From the NCBI GenBank assembly GCA_963556195.1, contig OY744520.1, positions 4,630,001 to 4,694,000 of the forward strand: a DNA stretch of 64,000 bases. The letters run 5' to 3'. This DNA is from Sepiola atlantica. Lineage: Eukaryota; Mollusca; Cephalopoda; Sepiida; Sepiolidae. A program made the translations under genes and the position numbers. This document shows positions 33,062 to 43,184 of this stretch, in pieces (the stretch's first letter is position 1; every line of letters begins with the position of its first letter). Under the pieces are notes generated by a model that saw nothing but the letters and a program-made list of their open reading frames with translations, did no database searches and had not been told where the DNA came from.

Positions 33062-36000
33062 ATGGATACGAAAGCTAGCCTGAATACCAGGGGCATGAGA
33101 TCCCGAAGCCATGCTCCTCGCGTTCTGAGGGATCTTATGGCCCGTAACATAGATGTGGCTGCGCTACAGGAGACTCACTACGTTTCGTACGGGGATTGCA
33201 GTGTGCTGACTGGACATTACGATGTCTTCTCAGCATACGGCAATTATTGTAGTAGAGGGGTATCCTTGCTAGTGCGTCGTAACCTTTCCGCAAATGTAAG
33301 CATTGTACACGCAGATGCAGAAGGCAGGCTGGTCGTGTCCGATGTTGCCGTTAGCAATAGTACATTCCGAGTCGTCGCGGTTTATGCGCCCAACATCATT
33401 CGGGAGAGGGTTTCCTTTTTTCGGCGGTTGAAGGTGTTCCTTGGTGGTTCGGAGCGGTGAGTACAAATGGGTGATTGGAATGCCATCCTTGATCCCAAAA
33501 TAGACAGGGTGGGCGGGTCTTGTGGGTTGGTGCGGTGTGAGAGCAGTTTGTCTGACCTTATGGCCTCGTGCGATCTTGTCGACAGATTTCGTCTCGATCA
33601 TCCGGGGCTGGAGATATGGACGTGGAACTCTAGTGGCACATCCTTTGCAAGTACCTACTTGGATAGGATGCTAGTTAGAAGAGGCGACGTAGATTTTTTA
33701 TATTGTTCGACGTTCAAATGGTTAGGTCATTCGGACCACACACTAGTCAGAAGTTAGCAAATAGGCCTTGCCTAGTCGGGTACTGGAAATTTTCTACAGC
33801 GAGGCTTAGCAGGGGCGGTTACAGGGAGTAGGTGGTGGGTTAACACTAAGTCTAAGGTTAGAGACTTTTGTGTCCGATATGGCCAGCGCCTCGCATTAGA
33901 TAAGGCCAGGACAGAAAAGTCGTTAGAAGATAAGTTGGCCCGGGCGGTGGCTGGGGGGACTCCCTAACCGTTGAACTAGTTAAAGGGGGCCTGAAACCCG
34001 CGGCTAACGAGCGGTATGAAGGTCAAATAATTCGGGCTAGGTTAGATAAAGTGTCCGACGAAGCCGTGAATTATGGCGTTCGAGAACGTAGTGCTGTAGT
34101 CCATCGTAGATCGGAAAAATACATTCGGGAAATCAAAAACCTGGAAGGCCGATCCTTGGTATCGACACGTGAGATTTGTGAGGGGTTTCGGTCGCATTTT
34201 TCCGAACGTTTTACGCAACTGTCCAGACTTCGGGTCGAGGAGTTTGACAGCTATTTGGCCGGTTCGCCCCCCTGGACGCGGCTCGAGCGACTAGCTGTGA
34301 TGGTCCGGTAACAGAGCGTGAGGTCCTTGCCGCGCTGAAGCAGGCTGGCTACAACAAATCACCGGGAATCGATGGTCTTCTTGATGAATTCTATTTGAGG
34401 ATGTCGCACATGTTCGTCCCTCTCCTGACGAATGTATTCAACCACTGGTTTGAACAGGGTTCCATCCCCGGTCAAATCACCAGGGGCGTGATTACATTAC
34501 TGAAAAAGAAGGATGGGCATGGTGGGGGGCTAGATGATTACAGACCCATAAGTCTGCTTAACACAGACTTAAAGATTTTGGCCAAAGTTCTTGCGAATCG
34601 TTTGCAGATTGTTATCGCTGATTCGATCCAACCTGAGCAGACCTACGCTGTGAAGGGGAGATCGATTACAAACAATTTGCACTTGATGCGCACGATCATA
34701 GAGGGATTAGAAGGCGACACTGAAGCCGCGCTGATCAATTTAGATCAGTCCAAAGCGTTTGATAGGGTTGATCATCGTTTTCTGGGGTCTGTTCTAGAAG
34801 CCGCCGGTTTTACACCGGACTTCTGCAAATGGATCTTCATTTTGTATCGCGGGCCGACGGCAGTGGTGCAAGTAAACGGGATGCGATCGGAGTTGTTCGC
34901 TGTCTCGCGGTCGGTGCGTCAGGGTTGTCCGCTGTCGCCTTTGCTCTACGTCCTTGCGTTGGAGCCTTTTCTCCGCAAACTCAGGGACAGGGCGGCGAGA
35001 CCAGCCCTTCGAGGAATTGCTCTACCTGGTGGTGCGCGAGCCGGGGTTTCCGCATTTGCCGATGATGTCACTGTGTGTGTCGACCTTACGAGACATATGC
35101 ACTGTGGTTAAGGCACTCAAACAGTACGAAGATGTGACAGGGGCTGTAGTCAATTTCAGCAAATCCAATGGCCTGACGTTGGCTGCCTGGAGAAACGCTC
35201 CTGCGTTGCCGGGCCGTTTCAACTTAGGAGTAGAGCTGAGGCGTGCGTCACTTACGTCTTTCCGCTCATCCTCTACCGCTTGGCTGTATTACCCCTGCCT
35301 GACGACCGCTTGGCTGGTTTTACGCGTCTGCTCTTTTCACTTTTGTGGCAAGACAGAAAGCCGCCTGTCCGAAGACAGGTCTGCACTCAATGTCTGTGTG
35401 ACGGGGGGCTTGGGAAGGTCTGACTTGGAAAGTCATCGACATGCCGAGAGATTGTCATTTCTGAGTTGTTCTCTGATGGAAGAAACTGCGTGGGGCCCTG
35501 CGGTTCAGAAGGTTTTTCCCAACCTGATCCCCGACCACTTGGTCGAAGGCCGACGTAGACGAAGAGGACAGACGCGTTTCTTCGCCGAATGCCGAGCTGC
35601 GCTCAGATTGCTGCCGGGGTCCAGTGACCTTGCACGGCCTAGCCGAACCTTTTATAGGGAGTTAGTGAAGGGGACCGCTTCTGATCCGCTGGGTGAGCCG
35701 TTGGGATAGTCGGACGTGGAGATCCGCCTTCAGTGGTGTTGGGCGCCAGGCCGGGGGTATCTCAATAATTCTGAGTTCTCTCTGACCTGGCGATTGGTTA
35801 GGAATGCTCTACCCCTCAATGGCAGGTTTCACAAAGCCAAAGTAGTGCTTAGTCCATATTGTGTTCGCTGCGAGGACGACGAAGAAGAATCGTCTGAGCA
35901 CGCCTTCTTCACTTGCAGCAAGGTTTGTGAGTTTTGGAAATATGTCAACGAGGTGACGGCTCGCATCGTACCCGACCAGCTGGTTCGCCTGGATGTAGCA

Positions 36001-36284
36001 TCTGTAATCTACAATGTGGTTGCTTTGTAGGTCAGGGAGAAACGAATGATGTTTCTCACGATCCTAGCCATAGCTAGACTAGTAGTGTGGGCTTAAAGAT
36101 AGGACACGGAGGTGCATCGCCTTCTGATCACGATTTGATTTTGCATTTTAAACATCAGCTTGAAATCAAAATTAAATCTGATAGGACGAGATTGCATGGC
36201 TCGCAGTTTAATAGAAGCTGGATACACACCGCTTGCTCATGTGTATTTGCTCGAACTAGATTTGAGTGTGTGTTCCCTGTCTAG
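33062..36284 (+). pseudogene. LINE ORF2 endonuclease-reverse transcriptase, broken
   Basis: The apurinic-type endonuclease is at 33062-33757: LNTRGMRSRS start, AALQETHY, GDWNAIL, TYLDRMLVRRG and the final SDHTLV are all visible. One in-frame TGA at 33458 and a TAG at 33755 interrupt it. Frames then shift through 33780-34311. The reverse transcriptase at 34395-35111 keeps DDYRPISLLNTDLKILAKVL, LDQSKAFDRVDH, VRQGCPLSPLLYVLALEPFL and an intact FADD at residues 221-224. The C-terminal part continues at 34954-35709 and 35716-36030. It includes a Cys-rich zinc-finger-like block, YCVRCEDDEEESSEHAFFTC (CX2C...HX4C), and ends by 36284. RQGCPLSPLLY and ISLLNTDLKI are typical of Tx1/L1 elements. The original enzyme would nick DNA and copy LINE RNA. 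Confidence 0.87.
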
Positions 36285-36830
36285 GCATGGCGCGCGCCGT
36301 CTTTAAGTCACAAAAGTTTTAAAAAGATAAGAAGCTTGACAAAAAGCTTGACTTCAAAGTCCCTTAGCTAGAGGTATAAATATTTTTTTGTTGGTATTAG
36401 TAAACTTTCAGGATGCCCGTTCCTAAGATTTATTTTTATCCCTGGCCCGACCCAATTAGTACTTATCCTGAAAGATACAAACTGTCCTCAAAATGCCCCC
36501 CCCCACTTTTCTTTTATCCATTAGATAAATCACCAATCCCACTTAGGAACTGTCTTTCGTGTTTTCAGTTTACACTGGAAAAAAGAGAGCAGTTCACAAT
36601 AAGACAGGTAAGGGGGTTCTCTACTAACCCACTCCAATTTTTAGCATTTTATTTAGTTCTTTTATTTTAAATTATTTTTTTTCTTTATTTTGGGTATTCT
36701 TAGGCTTCCTCCCCCCTATCATTCCTTGTATTCTATTGTAAATCTACATGTTATCACAAAAATAAATAAATAAATAAAATCACAAAAAAATGATCACAAA
36801 AAAAGAAAAAAAAAGAAAAACACTTTTGTA
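36285..36830 (+). other. LINE 3' UTR and A-rich end
   Basis: Non-coding sequence after the ORF2 stop has a run of C near 36498 and ends with AAAATAAATAAATAAATAAA and several A-runs (36760-36820). It is taken as the LINE 3' UTR by position. The end may lie further downstream. Confidence 0.5.
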
Positions 36831-36834
36831 AATA

Positions 36835-37135
36835 CCATTCACTTTTTCAGAGACTATTTGTATATAACCTAAAGACTCTTGCGGTTAAAACGCGTTGTAA
36901 ATAATCATTTGGGGAATTTTAAATAGATTAAGCCCATAGAGTGAATGCGGTATTGTGGTGACAGATACTAGCATAGGGAATAGGCAAGTGGACGACCATT
37001 GACCCCCCTTCGCAACCCCCTTTTTGGCCTTGTGCCACATCTTTTAAATTGCAAAGTGTAATTTTAAGATAAATAAATAGTTTAAGTAAGATTCCGTTCT
37101 AACGCAACCTCGTCTTGAAACGTCGTTCTTCTTTG
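36835..37135. other. Unannotated sequence
   Basis: No feature supported. It could still be LINE 3' UTR. Confidence 0.4.
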
Positions 37136-37138
37136 TTT

Positions 37139-37590
37139 ATATGTTATTTAATGTTATTTAATGTTATTTAATATTATTAAATGTTATTTAATATTATTTA
37201 ATGTTATTTAATATTATTTAATATGATTTAATGTTATTTAATGTTATTTAATGTTATTTAATATTATTAAATGTTATTTAATATTATTTAATGTTATTTA
37301 ATATTATTTAATATGATTTAATGTTATTTAATGTTATTTAATATTATTTAATGTTATTTAATGTTATTTAATGTTATTTAATATTATTTAATGTTATTTA
37401 ATGTTATTTAATGTTATTTAATATTATTTAATGTTATTTAATGTTATTTAATATTATTTAATGTTATTTAATGTTATTTAATGTTATTTAATTTATTTAA
37501 TATTATTTAATTTATTTAATATTATGTAATGTTATTTAATGTTATTAAATGTTATTTAATATTATTTAATGTTATTTAATGTTATAAATC
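37139..37590. repeat. 10-bp satellite (ATGTTATTTA) with 90-bp order
   Basis: About 44 copies of ATGTTATTTA and its variants ATATTATTTA, ATATTATTAA and ATATGATTTA. The diagnostic ATATTATTAA occurs at 37171 and again at 37261 with the same neighbours, so part of the array has a 90-bp higher-order period. Confidence 0.95.
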
Positions 37591-38312
37591 TAAATTAATT
37601 GATTAATAGTTTCCTAATTCTAAAGGTATACAAATATTATGAACGCTGGCAGAATTAGTAAATAGTTTGATGGAGTTTCGGCTTCAGACAGACAGACAGA
37701 GAGACAGACAGACAGATAAATAAACTCCATTATTAATAGATATAACAGAAGGTTACTTAATTGTTAATTTTAATGTAATCCACTGTCAGTTTGTGACTTC
37801 TTGTAAATTTACCAAGAAAAGGAACTTTTAACAGGCTTCGCTGAAGGGAAAGATGTTTTAAGACATCTGGTTCTTCATGACACATTATTGTCGCTAACAC
37901 GCTTGAAATGTTCACTACTTGTTAACGAGAGATAATTAATAGTCTCTTGCTTGATAGGAGGCATAGTCGAACAGGAAACTGTCGTTGGCATCGCTTTATC
38001 TGTCCTCTTACAAAGGACATTAAGATCTATAATTATGTTGTCAAACGTTTGGTGGTATCTGCACATGATTTTAGATATATTTATTGTTATTTTGCATTTA
38101 GCTTATTCAGAAATGGTTCTTGATTTCCTGCTAGAAGTCAAATCAGTTTACATCACATATTCTACGTACCTGAGGAGCCACGTTAAAATCTGTAGTTCTG
38201 TGTCAGATGATTATATGCGGAAACACCAACCTTGAGTAGAAAGTTCGCTATATTCAGGTCGATTATATAATAAACCTTGACAATATTCAAAATTATTAAT
38301 AATTTATCATGG
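37591..38312. other. Unannotated sequence with short (CAGA)n
   Basis: A (CAGA)n run lies at 37687-37714. Open frames on both strands around 37875-38235 (63 and 94 codons) have no family I recognise. They are not called as genes. Confidence 0.5.
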
Positions 38313-38313
38313 C

Positions 38314-38384
<71 letters not shown>
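38314..38384. repeat. (TA)n array, tail of minus-strand hammerhead repeat
   Basis: About 35 TA units. The sequence at its right side is the 3' end of a minus-strand copy of the hammerhead-bearing dispersed repeat (38385-38540), so the array occupies the tail position. Confidence 0.9.
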
Positions 38385-38387
<3 letters not shown>

Positions 38388-38540
38388 ATAAATGAAAGAA
38401 GAGAGATAAATATGTACGAATGACAAATCTATTTCAACTTCGTTCGTTCAATGCAAGGTGTACTCGGTAAAACATGTGTATTTCTCTTTTCTTTAACCCA
38501 AGGCTTTTCAAAGATTAAAATCTTATTATCGGAGGAATTA
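38385..38540 (-). repeat. Hammerhead-bearing dispersed repeat, copy A
   Basis: Read on the minus strand, it begins with a decayed hammerhead motif (38489-38537), then about 100 bp of AT-rich body and the (TA)n at 38314-38384. It shares TCTTTGAAAA, a GTTAAAG block and a CGTAC-ATTTAT block with copies at 40.5, 42.4 and 46.5 kb. Confidence 0.7.
38489..38537 (-). ncRNA. Decayed hammerhead motif, copy A
   Basis: On the minus strand, TTCCT is followed by CCGATAA where CTGANGA is expected, so U4 and G8 are changed. Stem II AAGA with TCTT is kept, GAAA is kept, and stem III is AAGCC with GGGTT, one mismatch. A17 and an AAGAA stem I partner follow. It is recognisable only by comparison with its relatives and should be inactive. 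Confidence 0.55.
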
Positions 38541-38544
38541 CATA

Positions 38545-39655
38545 GATGGATAAGTTGGCAATGAAAAAGTCAAAATTTGAACAAATATACAGTAATTGAG
38601 AGTAAGATTGTGCGTGTAAAAATATGAGGTATGTCTAGTAGATCAATGTCCGTAGATAAAGTGTCCGGGGAAAAGAGATTTAAAGATGGAAAAAATGGTT
38701 TCGTTAAGGCAGCATTGAAAATGTTCAAAAATGAAGTAAATTTAATAGAAAGATGTTTAGTTCAATCGTAGATAGAACGCACTTATTCAGGTGTAATTTT
38801 GAGTATTAGGGCCATTTTAATATACTTCCGTTGACCGTGAATGAAAGTAGTTTTTCAGAAGTAGAGAATGAGTTGTGTATATTTAACGCAGGCAGTCGAG
38901 AATTTAAGTAGTTAATTCGATCCAATCTAAGAAAAGTGGCAGCTGTGGTTGGAGACAAAACTAAGGGAATAAGTGGGGGTAAAGGATAAAGATAAAAGAT
39001 AAAGAATGAAGGTGATAGGGTTAGTTTAATCAACTATGACTGATGCTGGGAGAAGAGAAGAGAAGGTTGTGTTTGGTTACTGTTTATTGCTCGTAAGCAA
39101 TAAACCAGGTGCGAGTTGGGGTGGGGTTATCATAAGCTAAAAACAAAGAGTAATTCAAGTCAGTAAGGAAGCAATTCTGAAAAGGGGTGTCCCGTAATTA
39201 AAAGGGATTTTTATTCAAAATTAAGAACATTTTAAAGGGTTCCAATTGAGAAATTAGAGATCAGATAAATGGAAATCTGGAATTTACGTGTTTAATATGT
39301 AATAATTCGGACAAAAACTAGCATTTCAAAGTGTAATGTATAAAGACTTTAAAGAATTCCCAGTTAGTTAAATATTAAATGCTTGACTAAATAAGAAACT
39401 TTAATGTATAACTAAAGTTAGGAGTGGAAACAGGGTTAGCCTGCTTGTAACAATTGAGTTCTAGAATAAGGATTATGTGTAGGATTGGGTGGAATTTTGT
39501 AACCTAAGTTATGCACTGGTGTGTTGAAATTATGAAAAGATTTAAAGGGAGCAAATGGACCATTATAATAGTAACCAGGGAGCGTTCTTTAAAGGGGAGT
39601 GTAATGGAATATATAGAGTTATTAGGTAACAGGGGGTACGCTATGTTATTGCTAT
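38545..39655. other. Unannotated sequence
   Basis: No gene. A 10-bp hairpin, GTTTATTGCT with AGCAATAAAC, lies at about 39082-39105. Confidence 0.5.
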
Positions 39656-39656
39656 G

Positions 39657-39659
<3 letters not shown>

Positions 39660-39700
<41 letters not shown>

Positions 39701-39812
39701 TACTTATATATATATGGTAGATATATTGATATATATATAGAGAGAGAGAGAAAAGAGAGAGACAGAGGAGAGAGACAGAGGAGGGAGAGAGTGAGAGTGA
39801 GAGAATAATAGT
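39660..39812. repeat. (TA)n followed by imperfect (GA)n
   Basis: (TA)n at 39660-39698 is followed by broken TA runs and then a GA-rich microsatellite (39738-39803). Confidence 0.93.
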
Positions 39813-39814
39813 TT

Positions 39815-40214
39815 ACAATACCTATCATTTATCTAATATTGCATACATGTTTCTGAACCCTACACGAATTTACATAATTTTGAAATGTATTAATTTCTAT
39901 TCTCTGCGTGACTGGTTTTTCCCAGCCCTACTCTCTGGCATCAATTTCGCTGAATTATCTACACAGACGTATTTTTCCTTTGGTGTTTATAATATTTGAC
40001 AAAGGGAATATTTTCCCGAGATATTAAATAAATTATTTTTAATAATGATCCAGACAACACACAAACAGCCAACACCACACTTGCTGTTATGTATGATTTT
40101 ACGGAAAAAAAATTATATAAATAGTAAATCTTACTTCGCTTTATTATTTGTCTTACTTCCAGCTTACAACCTACCCGAAACTCTGCATTGCCCTCAGCTT
40201 TTTTAAACATAATA

Positions 40215-40215
<1 letters not shown>
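39815..40215. other. Unannotated sequence
   Basis: No feature supported between two microsatellites. Confidence 0.45.

Positions 40216-40218
<3 letters not shown>

Positions 40219-40278
<60 letters not shown>
40219..40278. repeat. (TA)n array at left end of an inverted repeat
   Basis: About 29 TA units joined to the outer end of the minus-strand arm at 40277-40372, the same tail position as in other copies of the family. Confidence 0.92.
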
Positions 40279-40279
<1 letters not shown>

Positions 40280-40596
40280 CAATAGATAAAGTGAAAGAAT
40301 AAAATTAGGTACGAATCAAATTTTATGACAATTCAAAGTACAGGCAACGTTCTTTAAAATCCTTAACTCATGTTGTATATACATTTATTTATTTTTCTAT
40401 ATATATATATTTTATATATTTTTCGAAGTTTAATTTTTATTAGCTGCAGTAATATCATTGCCGTAATGATCCTCTGGGGAGAAGATTTTCTTTGAAAACT
40501 CATGAGTTAAGGACTTTAAAGAACTTTGCCTGAACTTTGAATTGTAATAAAATTTTATTCGTACCTAATTTTATTATTTCACTTTATCTATTGCTA
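40277..40596. repeat. ~96-bp inverted repeat, two opposed hammerhead-family copies
   Basis: The left arm 40277-40372 (minus copy) and right arm 40501-40596 (plus copy) are diverged reverse complements. Shared blocks are CATGAGTTAAGGA, TTTAAAGAAC, TTTGAATTGT and GTACCTAATTTTATT. The plus copy keeps its hammerhead (40470-40513). The minus copy starts within stem III, close to the predicted cleavage site, and lacks the rest of the ribozyme. Confidence 0.85.
40470..40513 (+). ncRNA. Type I hammerhead motif, A6 mutated, copy B
   Basis: Stem I is TCCT (40470-40473) with AGGA (40510-40513). The core reads CTGGGGA (40474-40480) where CTGANGA is expected, with A6 changed to G. Stem II is GAAGA with the TCTTT block. 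GAAA is at 40494-40497. Stem III is AACT with AGTT around CATG. U16.1 is T40508, and cleavage is predicted after A40509. All stems pair. Stem III sequence differs from the 42.4 and 46.5 kb copies but remains complementary. Confidence 0.72.
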
Positions 40597-40690
40597 TTAA
40601 TGTTCTATCAAGTATATTGAGCTTTATTCTTATCCGGATGTCCACTAATTGAAGATATTAGTTGCCTCTTATATCTTTTGTTGTATTAAC

Positions 40691-40693
<3 letters not shown>
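40470..40693 (+). repeat. Hammerhead-bearing dispersed repeat, copy B
   Basis: The plus-strand copy consists of a hammerhead (40470-40513), about 180 bp of AT-rich body including GTATATTGAGCTTTATTCTT (shared with 46714-46733), and a (TA)n array from 40695. Nothing in it can code. Confidence 0.8.

Positions 40694-40694
<1 letters not shown>

Positions 40695-40758
<64 letters not shown>
40695..40758. repeat. (TA)n array, tail of copy B
   Basis: About 32 TA units directly following the 3' end of the plus-strand hammerhead repeat. Confidence 0.95.
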
Positions 40759-40759
<1 letters not shown>

Positions 40760-40760
<1 letters not shown>

Positions 40761-41605
40761 AAAGCCAACTGTCCTAATGACATACTGTGGGTTTCCTGCG
40801 CTTCGATTACATTTTTATAAATCTAGGTACTATTGGTACCCATTCACTCTTACTCTTTCTTTATCGCTCTTCCTCTGTTTCCCTCTACAGATTCGGACTC
40901 ATTAGTTTTGTTATATTAGTTATTTTTATTTGTTAATAATTAACTATTTTAACCTCAGTTTACAATGTTATTATTGAAAAACTTTTGCTAGATTGTATTG
41001 TTAAAATTGAAATTGAGATGTTATCATTTCCACTGTTGTGACTTTTAAGCATCTGTTTACATTATATTTTAACTATCAAAACAATAATAACTACTGCTTC
41101 AATGTGAACATATTTTAAAATAATGTTATTAAATTATTAATAATTTTCTTTAAAGGTGAGGTATGTCATAGCTGAAAAATCAAGGGAGGCGCGATAACGC
41201 TCTATGCCTTAATAGACTTCAAAAACGACCTATGTAGAAATCTCATTTCTTTGATCAGTCATAACTCAAAATCCAATAAACCAAATTATTTAAAACTTTG
41301 CACAAAATTTTCATTTGATAGGTTCTATAAGTGTGTAAAATTTCAGCATCAATTGTCAAGGCAACCCAGAGATCCAGAAATATCAGGAGTGAGTTTGTGT
41401 TATCCGTGTGTACGTACGTACGTGTGTGCCACCCTGTATCTTATCAACTATTTGATGGATTCAGCTGATTTTTGGCAGAGATATAGGTTCTAGAGTCTAG
41501 TTGATGGCATTTTAATTTCAGTTTACCATATACCTTAGTTTTCCAGAAAATTCCAAAACACCTTAAAAGTTACTATGTTCCTGAGACATAGCCTTTACAA
41601 AAATA
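40760..41605. other. Unannotated sequence
   Basis: No gene. CGTACGTACGTACG-type sequence (about 41409-41423) is a short CGTA repeat. The block 41160-41500 looks like old dispersed repeat DNA, but no second copy is in the window. Confidence 0.45.
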
Positions 41606-41609
41606 GCGA

Positions 41610-42007
41610 CATTCCATGCTAAATGCCAGTATACTGCAATCATAAGCCCTGAATAGGGTTTAGATAAAAATTCATATACACTAAATGTACAAAAGCAACG
41701 AAATTCCCAAATTTGTACACTTTTATTGTCATTAAGGGTATGACTACATATCAACCAAGCCATTTCATTATCACATCACACCAGTATAAATCTCTATGCA
41801 TGAGTGGATGAAGCGTGTGAGGTGCGCTGAAGAAAAATTCCTACCAGTAAAATAGATAGCTCTGTTGTGCTCGCATACCCTTAATGACAATAAAAGTGTA
41901 AAAATTTGGGAATTTCGTTACTTTTGTACATTTAGTGTATATGAATTTTCATCTTAACCCTATTAAGGACATATGATTTCAGTATACTGGCAATTTTTCA
42001 TGGAATG
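41610..42007. repeat. Foldback repeat: ~133-bp arms around 131 bp
   Basis: Arms 41610-41742 and 41874-42007 are reverse complements with scattered mismatches. Anchors are CATTCCATG with CATGGAATG, GCCAGTATACTG with CAGTATACTGGC, ATTCATATACACTAAATGTA with its complement, and CATTAAGGGTATG with CATACCCTTAATG. The central 131 bp is non-repetitive here. It would extrude a long hairpin. It could be a foldback transposon or an inverted duplication. Confidence 0.93.
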
Positions 42008-42009
42008 TA

Positions 42010-42394
42010 GTTTAGAATTATATTTTATATGAGTAACTACGTGTACAAAACTAAAATACACTAGAAGGTAAAGGTTATTTTGATAATATGTTGAATGATG
42101 AAAATTATTTATAAGAAAGTTAAAAATGATGCATGCAATGAACAAAATTTGATTTCTGATGAAGTCGGTTTATGTCAAGTATTTGTTCATATTGGACTAT
42201 GTTATAGTCTGTAGAAAAGATGTGTACCCTGTGTCACTGCTTATACGGGCTCACTAGACATTCGAACGGTAATCTGTTTCCTATACTTTCAACCTCTTCT
42301 ATTTACATTGGACATTTTATATGTGTATTTATCTTATATTATATTTTTATCTTTTTAAATTATAAATGTTGGTAATTATCTTACCGACTCATCG
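42010..42394. other. Unannotated sequence
   Basis: Nothing recognised. Confidence 0.45.
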
Positions 42395-42401
42395 CTATGT
42401 A

Positions 42402-42450
42402 TTCCTTTGACGATTAGATGTTATTCTTTGAAAAGCCATGGCTAAAGGAA
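42402..42450 (+). ncRNA. Eroded hammerhead motif, copy C
   Basis: Stem I is TTCCT (42402-42406) with AGGAA (42446-42450), five perfect pairs. The core reads TTGACGA (C3 changed to T). Stem II is reduced to AGA with TCT. GAAA is intact (42430-42433). Stem III is AGC with GCT around CATG. U16.1 has become A. Structure is conserved better than catalytic bases, as expected in a decaying copy. Confidence 0.6.
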
Positions 42451-42600
42451 GGCAAACTATATTTATTTTATTTGAACACCTGTTTTGAGCAACTGAGGAC
42501 GTAATAAATATTGTATTTTACAATCTTTATTCTAATACTTGTCTATATATATGCTCTATCTCGTATATCGAGCATTAATACTTTCATGATAGGTTCTAAT
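42402..42600 (+). repeat. Hammerhead-bearing dispersed repeat, copy C
   Basis: The most diverged plus-strand copy. A hammerhead remnant (42402-42450) is followed by AT-rich body with TATCGAGCATTAATACTTTC at about 42567 in place of the TATTGAGCTTTATTCTT block of other copies. No long TA array follows. Confidence 0.6.
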
Positions 42601-42604
42601 GTAA

Positions 42605-42958
42605 TAATTTTAAAATATAAATGAATTATTTTCGTTGATGAAAATGTTTGCCCGCATATTTCATAACAGTATTCTACTTTATAAAAAAAAGTATTTTTGA
42701 ATGTGTATACGTATGTTCTATTCTCATTTTACACATGTTGTTCAACTAATTTTTGTTAACAACCTTAAGTTCTGGAATTCAATTTGATAAAAATCAGTTT
42801 CTGTATGTGTTTTGTTTATATATGCAACAAAAAGCTGTATTAATATTCTTACTGGTTTTGGCGAATTGCATCTCTTTTTCTTAGCGAATGCATAATGGCT
42901 GCGTTGCGGTCATGCTAGCAAAGAATGGGGGCAAACAGATATAATTATTAAGAAAGGT
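42605..42958. other. Unannotated sequence
   Basis: Nothing recognised. Confidence 0.45.
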
Positions 42959-42961
42959 TTG

Positions 42962-43181
42962 AAAAAGTTTCTGCAATATACAACTTTAATAAATGTCATC
43001 CTATTTACTAAATTGTTGGTCAGACTCACCAGAGAAACTAATATGTATAAACTCCGACAAGTATAACGGCTATCCTTAATACCTGTGTGAGTTATTAAGT
43101 CTTAGTTTATCTTATGACTCTGACCAACAAGTTAGTGAGTAGGATGGCATTTATTAAAGTAGTATCTAGCAGAAACTTTTT
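42962..43181. repeat. Inverted repeat: 67-bp arms, 86-bp centre
   Basis: Arm 42962-43028 (AAAAAGTTTCTGCAATATAC to GTTGGTCAGACTCA) is matched by 43115-43181 in reverse complement with about nine mismatches. Size and form fit a MITE or a foldback hairpin. No target duplication is evident. Confidence 0.92.
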
Positions 43182-43184
43182 AGA

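Larger units (their letters stand above)
31323..36830 (+). mobile_element. Tx1/L1-type LINE, near full length, inactive
   Basis: About 5.5 kb, more GC-rich than its surroundings, with two ORFs in the order expected of the L1/Tx1 group. ORF1 spans about 31450-33057 and encodes a nucleic-acid-binding protein. ORF2 spans 33062-36284 and encodes endonuclease and reverse transcriptase. They are followed by a 3' UTR and an A-rich end near 36770-36830 containing (AAAT)n and A-runs. Both ORFs are broken by stops and frameshifts. Long stretches still read open, so decay is moderate. I did not find target duplications, and the exact 5' end is uncertain because of the adjoining 55-bp array. Confidence 0.85.

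Noticed and set aside
32442..33601. Minus-strand and alternate-frame reading frames in the LINE
   Set aside because: Shadows of ORF1 and ORF2. No independent motif.
37875..38235. Overlapping open frames of 63 (-) and 94 (+) codons as a gene or transposase fragment
   Set aside because: No motif could be matched with confidence on either strand.
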